NCBI GenBank assembly: GCA_019357535.2
Contig: CP079955.1
Span: 1,736,001 to 1,800,000, forward strand
DNA length: 64,000 bases
Source of the DNA: Macrococcus sp. 19Msa1099
GTDB taxonomy: Bacteria > Bacillota > Bacilli > Staphylococcales > Staphylococcaceae
Direction: 5' to 3'
Under the pieces are notes generated by a model that saw only the letters and a program-made list of their open reading frames with translations, had not been told where the DNA came from and did no database searches. This document shows positions 27,389-36,318 of this stretch, piece after piece. Each line of letters starts with the position of its first letter. The stretch's first letter is position 1. A program made the position numbers and the translations under genes.

Positions 27389-28408
27389 TTATAAAAATTG
27401 CACGCATACTGCTTCTGGTGCACGTGCACTATCATCCAATAATGTTAAGCGTCCTGTCTGCTCGTCACGCTCGAACAAACTTAACACACCGTCTCTTTCA
27501 TGTGCACATACTAAATATTTATCGCTGTTATCAATATTGAAGTCACGTGGCCAATCGCCTTGTGTAGATATAATTTCAACCAGTTCTAGCGCTTCACCTT
27601 CACCTTGTACTTTATACACTGCAATAGACTGATGTCCGCGGTTTGATGCGTAAACAAATTGCTGATCGTGGCTCATTCTTATTGCTGCACCTTGTGAGTG
27701 GCCTGTAAAGTCTTCAGGTAACGCCGAATATTTCTCTTTCATTTCAAACTTGCCGTCATTATAAGACAACACCACAACTTCATTGCTTAACTCAGTGAAT
27801 AAGTACGCATACTTCCCGTTCTCATGGAAGATTAAATGTCTTGGCCCCATGCCCGGTTCTACATCTAATACGCCGACTTGCTTAAATCCTTCATCACCGA
27901 ACGTAAATGTAATCACTTCGTCTGTTCCTAAATCTACAGCAACTGCATATCCATCCGGTGTTTCCTGAATATAGTGCGTATGTGCATTATCTTGACGTTC
28001 TTCGTTCGGTCCACTACCTTGCTGCTGATGTGTATCGATAAGTTGTACTACTGCTCCATTGTCATCTAATGCATAAAGTCTCACTATTCCTGATCCATAC
28101 ACCGCTTCTAATAGATACTTCCCATCACGGCTGATCCATAAGTGACAACCACTGTCTGTAGATTCCAGTAAATCATTGATTACTGTAAGTTCTTCACCGA
28201 TCTGATAGCTTTGAATCCCTGCACCTTGCTCGTCTTTTTTAATGCCATATAACTTATCACCATGCTTTTGGATGTAAGTCGATGCCCCTACTTCATAGCC
28301 TGTTTCTACTGATGTAATCTTTTTCAGGTCAGTATCTATTTCAAAGGTATAAATCCCTTTGCCATCATTTTTTGTATAAGAACCTAATAACCCTTTAATT
28401 TTAGTCAT
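27389..28408 (-). CDS. Lactonase family protein (YkgB / 6-phosphogluconolactonase-like, seven-bladed propeller)
   Basis: 339 residues, cytoplasmic. GLLGSYTKNDGKGIYTF opens the first blade, and the HTHYIQETPDGYAVAVDLGTDEVITF, GMGPRHLIFHENGKYAYLFTELSNEVVV and ASNRGHQSIAVYKV blocks are typical of the Lactonase PF10282 family. It may hydrolyse 6-phosphogluconolactone in the pentose phosphate path, or another lactone. AGGAGG precedes the ATG. Confidence 0.9.
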   Translation of the reverse strand: MTKIKGLLGSYTKNDGKGIYTFEIDTDLKKITSVETGYEVGASTYIQKHGDKLYGIKKDEQGAGIQSYQIGEELTVINDLLESTDSGCHLWISRDGKYLLEAVYGSGIVRLYALDDNGAVVQLIDTHQQQGSGPNEERQDNAHTHYIQETPDGYAVAVDLGTDEVITFTFGDEGFKQVGVLDVEPGMGPRHLIFHENGKYAYLFTELSNEVVVLSYNDGKFEMKEKYSALPEDFTGHSQGAAIRMSHDQQFVYASNRGHQSIAVYKVQGEGEALELVEIISTQGDWPRDFNIDNSDKYLVCAHERDGVLSLFERDEQTGRLTLLDDSARAPEAVCVQFL

Positions 28409-28499
28409 GTTAACGCCTCCTCATAGTCATATTAACAAATCCTATATAACATTGCTCATGAGAACACACAAAAAACTTTCAAAAATCTAAAAATTTTTG

Positions 28500-28528
28500 T
28501 TGCGTTAAGTTTAGTAATACATTACAAT
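28500..28528 (+). promoter_or_regulatory. Promoter of the polyamine operon
   Basis: TTGCGT (28500-28505), 17 bp, TACAAT (28523-28528), leaving a leader of about 80 nt before speA. Confidence 0.65.
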
Positions 28529-28617
28529 TTGTTTGGTATTAATAAATGACAGTCTTACATAACTATTTGTTAAGTAAAACTAATATTTAAATCTTTCCCA
28601 ATTTTAAGGAGTGTCCA

Positions 28618-30126
28618 ATGATTCATACACATTCCCAAAAGGTTTTACACAGTATCGACAAAGGCAAACATAACGTTACGCCTTTATTTACTGCCTTAAA
28701 AGAATATGAAGCACAAAACGTCACAAGCTTTGATGTACCTGGTCATAAGCGTGGCATCGATTCTGATTATGCACTCAACTATTATGGCATGCGCACCTTA
28801 CGTCATGACGTGAATTCTATGCCGACTTTAGATAACTTTGATCATCCGACAAGCGTGATACATGATGCGCAAGCCTTAATGGCTGATCTGTTTCTAGCAG
28901 ATGAAGCACACTTTTTATTAAATGGTACAACGTCTGGCATTCAGGCGATGATTCTGTCAGCACTCAAACCCAAAGATAAATTGCTACTTCCTAGAAACGT
29001 TCATAAATCTGTGCTGAATGCGATGGCACTTGCTGATGTCACACCTGTATATATGGTGCCTGAGTTCGATACAGAATACGGGATTGCACACAACATCAGT
29101 GTTGATACAGTACGCAAAACGATTGCTGCGCATCCTGATGCAAAGGCACTATTCATTATGAATCCGACTTATTTCGGTGCAGTAAGCGACTTGAAGGAGA
29201 TTGTCTTTATTGCGCATAGCGCTGGGATACCTGTTCTTGTGGATGAGGCACATGGCGCACATTACCGCTTCTCAGAACACTTACCATTGTCCAGTATGGA
29301 AGCTGGTGCAGATATGGCAGCAACGAGCTTACATAAGACAGGCGGTTCGTTCACTCAGACGAGCGCATTATTATTTAACAGCCAGCTGATTGATAAGCAT
29401 AAAGTAAAGAGCATCATCAATATGCTGACGTCAACATCGGCGTCATTCCTGCTCATGTCATCACTTGATATTGCACGTCAGCATTTAGCGCTGCACGGTG
29501 CAGAGAAGATCAACAATGTATTGTCACTTGTTCAGTCATTCAGAGAAAGAATCAATAAAATTCCCGGATTCTACATGTTAGAACCAGAGAAATTTAGCAA
29601 CAAATATCAGCAGCAGTTAGACGAAACTAAACTCACAATCTATATTGATCATCGTCTTGATTTATCAGGTTTTGAAGTGTATCACACGCTGCGTAGCGTT
29701 TACGATATTCAGATGGAACTTGCAGAACCTAATATAGTGATGGGGATTGTTTCATTTATGGATAATGAAGCTGAACTCAATAAGCTCTATGATGCACTCG
29801 CACACATCAGCATTAAACACTTTAATCCTGACAAACCTTTCGTTCCACCGATTCTGAAGCAGATGTCGATTCCGATGCAGAAGATGGGTTTAAGAGATGT
29901 CTTCTATTCAGAGACTAGAGTTGTCCAGATTGAAGATGCCCTTAATGAAATATGTGCAGAAAGTTTAATGATCTATCCACCAGGTATTCCAATCCTGATG
30001 GCCGGTGAAATGATTACCCAGGAAGTCATCGACTACTGGAAATTTATTAACGATCAGCCCATCATCAAGATTGGCGCAGAAAACAAAAATGAAGTATTTA
30101 TAATTGATCATAAGGGAGATACTTAA
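28618..30126 (+). CDS. speA: Arginine decarboxylase (Orn/Lys/Arg decarboxylase, aminotransferase fold)
   Basis: 502 residues of the short, fold-type-I SpeA seen in Bacillus. The PLP-binding Lys240 is in TSLHKTGGSFTQTSALL; DVPGHKRG near residue 41, FLLNGTTSG and VDEAHGAHYRF (PLP Asp) are conserved. It turns arginine into agmatine, the first step here. AAGGAG precedes the ATG. speD starts 2 bases after its stop. Lysine decarboxylase activity is possible by family but the operon favours arginine. Confidence 0.93.
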   Translation: MIHTHSQKVLHSIDKGKHNVTPLFTALKEYEAQNVTSFDVPGHKRGIDSDYALNYYGMRTLRHDVNSMPTLDNFDHPTSVIHDAQALMADLFLADEAHFLLNGTTSGIQAMILSALKPKDKLLLPRNVHKSVLNAMALADVTPVYMVPEFDTEYGIAHNISVDTVRKTIAAHPDAKALFIMNPTYFGAVSDLKEIVFIAHSAGIPVLVDEAHGAHYRFSEHLPLSSMEAGADMAATSLHKTGGSFTQTSALLFNSQLIDKHKVKSIINMLTSTSASFLLMSSLDIARQHLALHGAEKINNVLSLVQSFRERINKIPGFYMLEPEKFSNKYQQQLDETKLTIYIDHRLDLSGFEVYHTLRSVYDIQMELAEPNIVMGIVSFMDNEAELNKLYDALAHISIKHFNPDKPFVPPILKQMSIPMQKMGLRDVFYSETRVVQIEDALNEICAESLMIYPPGIPILMAGEMITQEVIDYWKFINDQPIIKIGAENKNEVFIIDHKGDT

Positions 30127-30128
30127 TA

Positions 30129-30554
30129 ATGAAGTTAACAACACTTGGAAGACACGTTTTAATCGAATACTATAACTGTGACAAAGATATTTTAAAAGAC
30201 CATGATAAGGTAGAAGCAATCATGAATGAAGCTGCCCGCGTAAGTGGTGCGACAATCGTTGAAAGCTGTTTCCATACATTCAATCCGTACGGTGTAAGTG
30301 GTGCTGTTATCATCTCAGAGTCACATTTAACAATTCATACATGGCCTGAATATGGCTATGCATCAGTTGATGTATTCACTTGCGGAGATACAGTTGACCC
30401 TTGGCGTGCTGAAGATTATCTCCAAAAAGCATTGAAAGCTGAACTTTCAGATTCATATGAAATCGGTCGTGGTATGGCTGATAAGATCCACAAATATTCT
30501 AATGGTGAAATCGTCGTAGAATCATTCAAACCTGTGGAAGTAGCAGCTAAATAA
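30129..30554 (+). CDS. speD: S-adenosylmethionine decarboxylase proenzyme
   Basis: 141 residues, prokaryotic class 1B form. SESHLTIHTWPEYG carries the self-cleavage site between Glu64 and Ser65, giving the pyruvoyl group; the TCGD Cys near residue 87 and His70 are catalytic. It produces decarboxylated SAM, the aminopropyl donor for SpeE. GGGAG lies 10 bases before the ATG. It lies between speA and speE in one operon. Confidence 0.96.
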   Translation: MKLTTLGRHVLIEYYNCDKDILKDHDKVEAIMNEAARVSGATIVESCFHTFNPYGVSGAVIISESHLTIHTWPEYGYASVDVFTCGDTVDPWRAEDYLQKALKAELSDSYEIGRGMADKIHKYSNGEIVVESFKPVEVAAK

Positions 30555-30567
30555 GGAGGAATTGTAC

Positions 30568-31428
30568 ATGTTAGACTTATGGTATACAGAGAATCACACG
30601 GATAACGTAAAATTTTCTATTAAAACAACGGAACATATCTTAACCGAAAAAACACCATTCCAGCAAATTGATTTCTTCAAGTCTGAAGAATTTGGTACGT
30701 TCTTTACTTTAGATGGTTTAATGATGGTTAACGAAAAAGATGAATTCGTGTATCACGATATGATTACGCATGTTGCTATGGCAACAAACCCTAATATTAA
30801 GAAAGTACTCGTTATCGGTGGTGGTGATGGGGGTACTGTACGTGAGTTAACACGTTATGCATCAATCGAACAAATTGATATGGTAGAAATTGATGAGCGC
30901 GTTGTACGTTTATCTCAAGAATATCTTCCGATTACAGCAGGAAAGCTCTCAGATCCACGTGTTACTTTATTATTCGAAGACGGTTTGGCATACGTGAAGA
31001 ACAAAGAAGATGGTTACTATGACCTTATCTTAGTAGACTCTACTGACCCAATCGGTCCTGGTGAAGGGTTATTCTCACATGATTTCTATAACAACTGTTT
31101 CCGTGTGTTAACAGATGACGGTATATTAATCAATCAGCATGAATCTCCTTATTATCCAAGCTACGCACATGAAATGAAGCGTGCACACTCTAAAATCAAA
31201 GGATTATTCCCGATTACGCGTGTGTATCAGTTCCATATGCCGACTTATCCATCAGGACACTGGTTATTTGGATTTGCTTCTAAGAAATTCGACCCATTAA
31301 AAGATGCCGACTTAGATGCATGGAACAAACTTGGCTTAAAAACTAAATACTATAACACAGATATTCATACAGGTGCATTCGCCCTTCCAACATTCGTTAA
31401 GGAGATGCTCGATGATGCAACCGAATAA
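30568..31428 (+). CDS. speE: Spermidine synthase
   Basis: 286 residues. Transfers an aminopropyl group from decarboxylated SAM to putrescine. Rossmann motif VLVIGGGDGGTVREL near residue 80, VEIDERVVRLS, and the gatekeeper DSTDPIGPGEGLF. GGAGG lies 8 bases before the ATG at 30568 (MLDLWYTEN); the TTG at 30562 is less likely. The last 17 bases overlap the start of speB. Confidence 0.97.
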   Translation: MLDLWYTENHTDNVKFSIKTTEHILTEKTPFQQIDFFKSEEFGTFFTLDGLMMVNEKDEFVYHDMITHVAMATNPNIKKVLVIGGGDGGTVRELTRYASIEQIDMVEIDERVVRLSQEYLPITAGKLSDPRVTLLFEDGLAYVKNKEDGYYDLILVDSTDPIGPGEGLFSHDFYNNCFRVLTDDGILINQHESPYYPSYAHEMKRAHSKIKGLFPITRVYQFHMPTYPSGHWLFGFASKKFDPLKDADLDAWNKLGLKTKYYNTDIHTGAFALPTFVKEMLDDATE

Positions 31429-32263
31429 ACATGTGTATATGAGCTGCGAATCTTCATTTGAAGAAGCCACGACAGTGATATACGGTGCGCCATTTGACGG
31501 TACGGTTTCAAATCGTCCTGGTACACGCTTTGCAGCTGATGCTATTCGTTCTGAATCATATGGCCTTGAAACGTATAGCCCATTCTTAAACAAAGACTTA
31601 GAAGACGTCCGCATTATGGATTCAGGCGACGTCGATATTACAATCGGTAATAAGGTGAAAGTATTAGAAGAACTTGAAGAGACTGCGCGTACAATCTTAA
31701 ATGCAGGCAAACTGCCGTTTATGATCGGTGGCGAACATTTAGTGACGCTCGGCCCTATGCGTGCCGTCCTAGAAAAGTATCCGGATGCGATGCTTGTGCA
31801 GCTTGATGCACATACAGACTTACGTGATGACTATATGGGAGAACCATTGTCTCACGCAACAGTCGTACGCCGCATACATGACCTTATTGGTGATAACAGA
31901 ATCTATCAATACGGTATTCGTTCAGGTACGAAAGAAGAGTTTGACTGGAGCGATACACATACAATTCTTGAGAAGTTTTCAATTGATACATTAAAGAATT
32001 TACCCGGTATTATCGGTAATACGCCTGTATATGTCACAATTGACCTGGATTGCCTAGATCCATCTATCTTCCCTGGTACAGGAACACCTGAACCCGGCGG
32101 ATTAACTTATAGAGAACTTGAACCCGCATTTAGAGTATTCGAACAACTGAACGTTGTTGCAGCAGATATCGTAGAATTGTCACCACCATACGACCATAGT
32201 GGCGTTTCTAATGCAGTTGCAGCGAAAGTTGCACGTGAACTGATGCTTGCGATTACGAAGTAA
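31412..32263 (+). CDS. speB: Agmatinase (ureohydrolase)
   Basis: 283 residues. Hydrolyses agmatine to putrescine and urea using two Mn ions. Metal motifs GGEHLVTLG, DAHTDLRDDY and TIDLDCLDPS are all present. AAGGAG inside speE lies 7 bases before the tandem ATGATG at 31412. With speA, speD and speE it completes arginine to agmatine to putrescine to spermidine. Confidence 0.96.
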   Translation: MMQPNKHVYMSCESSFEEATTVIYGAPFDGTVSNRPGTRFAADAIRSESYGLETYSPFLNKDLEDVRIMDSGDVDITIGNKVKVLEELEETARTILNAGKLPFMIGGEHLVTLGPMRAVLEKYPDAMLVQLDAHTDLRDDYMGEPLSHATVVRRIHDLIGDNRIYQYGIRSGTKEEFDWSDTHTILEKFSIDTLKNLPGIIGNTPVYVTIDLDCLDPSIFPGTGTPEPGGLTYRELEPAFRVFEQLNVVAADIVELSPPYDHSGVSNAVAAKVARELMLAITK

Positions 32264-32272
32264 AATATTTTA

Positions 32273-32309
32273 TAATCTGAAGGTTTCACAACTTCAGATT
32301 ATTTTTTTG
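32273..32309 (+). terminator. Terminator of the polyamine operon
   Basis: TAATCTGAAG / CTTCAGATTA stem followed by TTTTTTT. Confidence 0.9.
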
Positions 32310-32367
32310 TTGAAAAACAGAACGTATGTTCGTATAATGAAAGAAAAGCTTGAAAGTAGGGATAAAA

Positions 32368-32781
32368 ATGATTCATCCGATCTATGGTGAAACAGATTAC
32401 CGTAAAATCGATCCTGCACAATTGAACAGAAATATTCCGAAAGGACGTGGCATGATTAAGTGGGCACCCTTTGCGACGATGCCCGAACAATTTCTAGATG
32501 TTAAGCGCCAGATTGATGCACAAACGAAGATTGAACGTCCAGAACTATTAGAAGACCGCTTACAGGAAATTAATGAGATACTACATAGCGCACTCAGTAA
32601 GCAGCAGCCAGTTTACATTGATTATTACATCGACGGCACAATTCAGCATACAATGATGTATATCGAGAAGGTTGATCAGTGGGCTGCCATTATTATCGGC
32701 ACGACGGTAAACGAAGGGCACACGTATTTTGTGTCATTTTTAGATATTGTAAATCTTGAGATTATTACAGAAATCATTTAA
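32368..32781 (+). CDS. YolD-like protein
   Basis: About 137 residues. RGMIKWAPFATMPEQF near residue 30 is the signature of the YolD-like family. A beta-rich second half (YIDYYIDGTIQHTMMYIEKVD) resembles the conserved WYL-like tail of these proteins. In Bacillus, YolD proteins pair with Y-family polymerases (UvrX/DinB-like), but no polymerase gene is next to this one. TAGGGA precedes the ATG at 7 bases. Function not established. Confidence 0.78.
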   Translation: MIHPIYGETDYRKIDPAQLNRNIPKGRGMIKWAPFATMPEQFLDVKRQIDAQTKIERPELLEDRLQEINEILHSALSKQQPVYIDYYIDGTIQHTMMYIEKVDQWAAIIIGTTVNEGHTYFVSFLDIVNLEIITEII

Positions 32782-32959
32782 CAATTAATATCCAGAATTT
32801 GCATAATAATATTGATAAAGTAATGGATTTATTACAATTTATTAAAGTTCAAACAAGCATTGTGAACTGAAGCTAAATGAATGATAAGATTCGGTAATTC
32901 ATCACAGCAAACGCGTAGCACATGGCATAATATAAGCAAATCAACTAAAGGAGTCTATA

Positions 32960-33997
32960 ATGCGAACAATTATAATACTATTATTGTTGCTGATCATTCC
33001 ATTGCCACTATATGCTAACGAGTTACCCCCTACAATCTTGTACTTTGAAAATGAACATGCCCAGCCGCTGAAATATCACTTTACAGTAAATGATGACCTC
33101 TACTACGAAACAGACGACGATGGTTACTATATTTTCAATAATACTGTCAATGAAATTGAAGTGGATGGGCAGATTATCCCTATTAAAGTAGGTCATAAGC
33201 ATATCATTCATGTAGATGAACCGGTAGATGGCATCCTTGAAGAAGTCCCTCGTCCACATGATGATGAGACCGAACAACCGTCAAATAACGACACAACCGT
33301 TAGAGTATTCACACCTGCATTTACTCCATCTGAAGCTGTCCATGTATATCTTAACGAAGGACATAAACGTATCGCGACAAGTGAAGCAAAAGACGGGACC
33401 GCTCATTTCGATAACTTAAAGCGTGACACGGTATATACGGCGACTACTGACGAAGCAGTAGAACCCATTCGTATCAAGCAAGGAGAAACACGTCGTATTA
33501 CAGTGCAGACAGACGACCCGCCTCCGAAAGTAAGAGCAGCACGTGTAATGCCACAAAACGCACCTGAGAAACAGAAGCTCAATATTAAGCTGAACGACGA
33601 GGCAGATGAGGAACAATCAAACAAAGAGCAGCAGGTGCAAAAGAAATATACGTATACGAAACGCTCAGTCACCTCACAAGAAAACAACAATAAAGCGTAT
33701 AAGGGCGTAATGCCACAGATTCCGGTGTCACCTGTAAAAGATGACGAAAGTTCTTCCTATAATGTTGCAGAACAATATGAATCACCTATTCAAAAAGAAA
33801 GCGGTACGAAAGAAATAACGACTCAAGAAACAACCTCTATGCACCCTGAAGACCATATTGACTCCGAATATAAAGTAAAACAGACCGTGGATAAAACACT
33901 GCCCGATACAGGAGATGCATATACTAATCCACTATTATTATCTGTATTATTTACCGCGTATGGCGGCTGTATTCTTTATATCAGCCGATTAATTTGA
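32960..33997 (+). CDS. LPXTG-anchored surface protein (LPDTG), novel
   Basis: 345 residues. N-terminal signal peptide (RTIIILLLLLIIPLPLYANE). The C-terminus has LPDTG at 314-318, a hydrophobic span (PLLLSVLFTAYGGCILYI) and a short basic tail SRLI, so it is a sortase A substrate. Two beta-sandwich-like segments lie at about 25-90 and 115-180; the second (VYLNEGHKRIATSEAKDGTAHFDNL) resembles CNA-B/SpaA repeats. A charged Gln/Glu/Lys stalk follows. AAAGGAG precedes the ATG. Ligand unknown; I do not recognise it as a named adhesin. The spacer 32782-32959 is AT-rich with no gene. Confidence 0.8.
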   Translation: MRTIIILLLLLIIPLPLYANELPPTILYFENEHAQPLKYHFTVNDDLYYETDDDGYYIFNNTVNEIEVDGQIIPIKVGHKHIIHVDEPVDGILEEVPRPHDDETEQPSNNDTTVRVFTPAFTPSEAVHVYLNEGHKRIATSEAKDGTAHFDNLKRDTVYTATTDEAVEPIRIKQGETRRITVQTDDPPPKVRAARVMPQNAPEKQKLNIKLNDEADEEQSNKEQQVQKKYTYTKRSVTSQENNNKAYKGVMPQIPVSPVKDDESSSYNVAEQYESPIQKESGTKEITTQETTSMHPEDHIDSEYKVKQTVDKTLPDTGDAYTNPLLLSVLFTAYGGCILYISRLI

Positions 33998-34007
33998 ATC
34001 ACAGCGT

Positions 34008-34529
34008 CTATACGGCACGACTATGACCATTTACCTGCAACATGCCACTTTCTACAACAAAGTCATGACCAAAAGGTGTTATGCCACGCATCCCTTCAAA
34101 TATAAACATACCACCACTACTAATCATGCTTTGGGAAGCAAGTGTCGACATGACGTATGTGCGGTGCGCCTTTATATCCGTCAGACGATGTAATCTGCGC
34201 ATCACCTGTTCAAAGCCTTCTGTTGCACCTAGCGCTACAAAGGCATCAGGGTTATGTCTATTTATCCTTCTTATGTATTTATTAAATGACTTAGCGCGTT
34301 CATTCCAGTCCACAACAGCGAGTACTTGTCCTCCATCACCAAATGGTCCGCCGTATGCTTCCCATAATGTTTTAAACTGATATGCTGTACGGATATGAGA
34401 GTCATGCCTGCTACACCCGATTACAATATCGCGGATAGCAGGTTTATTCTGTTTCATTAAAGCAATCAATGTAAGCATCTCGGATTCTAATCTCGGATTA
34501 ATGTCTAAAACATGCTGAACTGTATTCAA
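34008..34529 (-). CDS. Conserved hypothetical protein, 173 residues
   Basis: Not recognised. Starts TTG, 5 bases after GAGGTG. No signal or membrane segment. IRDIVIGCSRHDSHIRTAYQF near residue 35 and GGPFGDGGQVLAVVDWNERAKSFNKYIRRI (about 60-90) look like a nucleotide- or metal-binding alpha/beta fold. SSGGMFIFEGMRGITPFGHDFVVESG lies near the end. Glycine-rich loops and conserved-looking His/Asp residues suggest an enzyme. It is convergent with the LPDTG gene and apparently monocistronic. Confidence 0.65.
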   Translation of the reverse strand: MNTVQHVLDINPRLESEMLTLIALMKQNKPAIRDIVIGCSRHDSHIRTAYQFKTLWEAYGGPFGDGGQVLAVVDWNERAKSFNKYIRRINRHNPDAFVALGATEGFEQVMRRLHRLTDIKAHRTYVMSTLASQSMISSGGMFIFEGMRGITPFGHDFVVESGMLQVNGHSRAV

Positions 34530-34562
34530 ATAAGCACCTCGTCTATTAATTTATTCAAAAAG

Positions 34563-34588
34563 AAAAGAACTCAAAAAATTGAGTTCTA
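34563..34588 (-). terminator. Terminator of the 56-residue membrane protein gene
   Basis: GAACTC / GAGTTC stem with a TTTTTT loop side and T-rich end, overlapping the stop codon. Confidence 0.7.
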
Positions 34589-34756
34589 CGCGTGTTCTGA
34601 TTCAATTTGTGAAACGATTTCTTTCGTACGACGTTCGATATCTTCAAAATCTTTCTTAAAGCTGATGAAAAATAATGCAGCGCCTGCTGTCAAAATAACG
34701 CTTAATACTAAGGCAAAGATAAATACTGCTTTAAATAATCCTTTGATCAATTCCAT
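34586..34756 (-). CDS. Small membrane protein, 56 residues
   Basis: Begins MELIKGLFKAVFIFALVLSV, with one hydrophobic segment at 8-31, then a charged helix (FKKDFEDIERRTKEIVSQIESEHA) that could form a coiled coil. AGGAG lies 9 bases before the ATG and a terminator overlaps the stop, so the gene is well bounded. It lies between two transcripts and is not recognised; a single-helix anchor with a cytoplasmic coiled tail is the best description. Confidence 0.65.
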   Translation of the reverse strand: MELIKGLFKAVFIFALVLSVILTAGAALFFISFKKDFEDIERRTKEIVSQIESEHA

Positions 34757-34892
34757 CCATATCCACTCCTAAGTTTACTTTTGTCCTTAGTTTATCATAA
34801 ATAATTTCATCATAAAAATATTTGACATTAACTATTTCAAATTAAAACGATTATATATATAATAAAACAAATACATTTAAAGGATGAACAGG

Positions 34893-35267
34893 ATGGCTCA
34901 TGTACATTTACTTGCTGCCTGGCAGCATAACGACATCGATAAAATAAAACAGCTTATATCTAAACGTGTGCACGTTTTCTTAACTAAAGAAAATGGTGTA
35001 ACAATTGAAATGAATTATGAGACACTGATCGCCTTAATGCAACAAGCAATTGAAGTCGCTAAAAAAAACGACTGGGACTGGCAGTTTGACGTAATGCATA
35101 AAACGGAACGTGGATCTGAGAATATTGTTGTGATAAAAATTTCTATGAGTAGCGGTAACTTCGAATCATCAGAAAAAGCCAGGTTATGTATATTAACATT
35201 TGATGATGATGGTGATGCAAGAAGGCTTATTCATGCATATATTGAAGATAATGTAACAAACAATTAG
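34893..35267 (+). CDS. NTF2/SnoaL-like small protein
   Basis: 124 residues. MAHVHLLAAWQHNDIDKIKQLISKRVHVF is the helical opening of the NTF2-like cone fold, followed by beta strands (WDWQFDVMHKTERG, NIVVIKISM, KARLCILTFDDD). These proteins bind or isomerise small molecules; the role is unknown. AAAGGA lies 8 bases before the ATG at 34893. The C45 hydrolase gene begins 15 bases downstream and is probably in the same transcript. Confidence 0.68.
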   Translation: MAHVHLLAAWQHNDIDKIKQLISKRVHVFLTKENGVTIEMNYETLIALMQQAIEVAKKNDWDWQFDVMHKTERGSENIVVIKISMSSGNFESSEKARLCILTFDDDGDARRLIHAYIEDNVTNN

Positions 35268-35282
35268 GAAAGCTGGGAAATC

Positions 35283-36317
35283 ATGCAACAAGTTAAAAGT
35301 ATGATCACGGAGTTTAGAGGTAACCATTATGACTTCGGGCGGCATCAGGCTGAATGGCTGAAGACGACACTCATGATGGAAAACAGAGCGAGAGAGTGGC
35401 GTCTTCGTCGTCCCCGATTTGATATTAATATCGAGGAATCAATGGATGCATTCATGAAGTATGCACCCGGTATATGGGAGGAACTCATCGGATTACAGGA
35501 TGGACTCCACATGGATATGACACAGGTGCTGCTTAATTTCGGCCACTATAGAGTGTATGCGAAGCCAAGTGGATGCAGCGTGTTTACAACAGAAGATTAT
35601 ATGGTAAGGAACTATGATTATCATCCTGCAACATATGATGGTAGATTTACGTTCTATCAGCCGAGTGATATCGGCTATGCAACGATGGCACCTGTTTCAC
35701 GTATTACAGGTCGTATGGATGGAATGAATGAGCATGGTCTTGTAATGGGCTATAACTTTATGCATCGTAAGGCACCTGGAGATGGCTTCGTCTGCTATAT
35801 GATCGGACGTATGATTTTAGAATATTGTAAAGACATTGAAGAAGCAGTCGCCTTCTTGAAAGAAATTCCACATCGTTCCAGCTTCAGCTACATATTGCTG
35901 GATAAATCAGGTATCACTAAGATTGTCGAAGCAACACCGAGAGAAAAAACGGTGCGTAATCATCATTACTGCACAAATCATTTCGAAGTACTCACCCACG
36001 AGAATAGACGAGTGCTTGATGATTCACATATGCGTATGAAGCACTTGAAGCAGCTCACTTCTCACATTGATGCGCACACTGCCTTTCGCTTAATGAATGA
36101 TCCCAGCCAAGGTGTCTTCAGCAACCTCTATTCTAGCTGGAGTGGTACGATTCATACGAGCTGTTATCACCCGAAAGATATGGCATGCGACATCACGCTT
36201 GGCAGTAACGGAACCCCCGTGACCCTTAACTTGCAAGATTGGCTAGATGGCAAACCGTTACCTCACTACGAGATAACTGGACAAATCGATACGCATTTAA
36301 CATTCGCAAGTGAATAA
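35283..36317 (+). CDS. C45-family Ntn hydrolase (acyltransferase/linear amide hydrolase)
   Basis: 344 residues, homologous to isopenicillin-N acyltransferase-type enzymes. GCSVFTTEDYMVRNYDYHP contains Cys98, the Ntn nucleophile exposed by self-cleavage before it; GRMDGMNEHGLVMGYNF and NHHYCTNHFE are conserved oxyanion and binding blocks. The natural substrate in cocci is unknown (acyl-homoserine, bile or fatty amides and penicillins are used by relatives). AAGCTGGGA precedes the ATG. The first copy of the 118-bp repeat follows the stop. Confidence 0.82.
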   Translation: MQQVKSMITEFRGNHYDFGRHQAEWLKTTLMMENRAREWRLRRPRFDINIEESMDAFMKYAPGIWEELIGLQDGLHMDMTQVLLNFGHYRVYAKPSGCSVFTTEDYMVRNYDYHPATYDGRFTFYQPSDIGYATMAPVSRITGRMDGMNEHGLVMGYNFMHRKAPGDGFVCYMIGRMILEYCKDIEEAVAFLKEIPHRSSFSYILLDKSGITKIVEATPREKTVRNHHYCTNHFEVLTHENRRVLDDSHMRMKHLKQLTSHIDAHTAFRLMNDPSQGVFSNLYSSWSGTIHTSCYHPKDMACDITLGSNGTPVTLNLQDWLDGKPLPHYEITGQIDTHLTFASE

Positions 36318-36318
36318 T

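Noticed and set aside
26989-27632. Several overlapping long plus-strand frames with ANLAPCQFHLLF-type repeats
   Set aside because: They arise from the 41-bp array, which has no stop in any plus frame. They lack ribosome sites and run antisense into the lactonase gene.
28546-28590. 14-codon frame in the leader of the polyamine operon
   Set aside because: No ribosome site precedes its ATG, and no attenuator-like hairpin was found between it and speA.
34512-34772. 86-residue plus-strand frame
   Set aside because: It is antisense to the better-supported 56-residue membrane protein gene (34586-34756), which has a ribosome site and a terminator.
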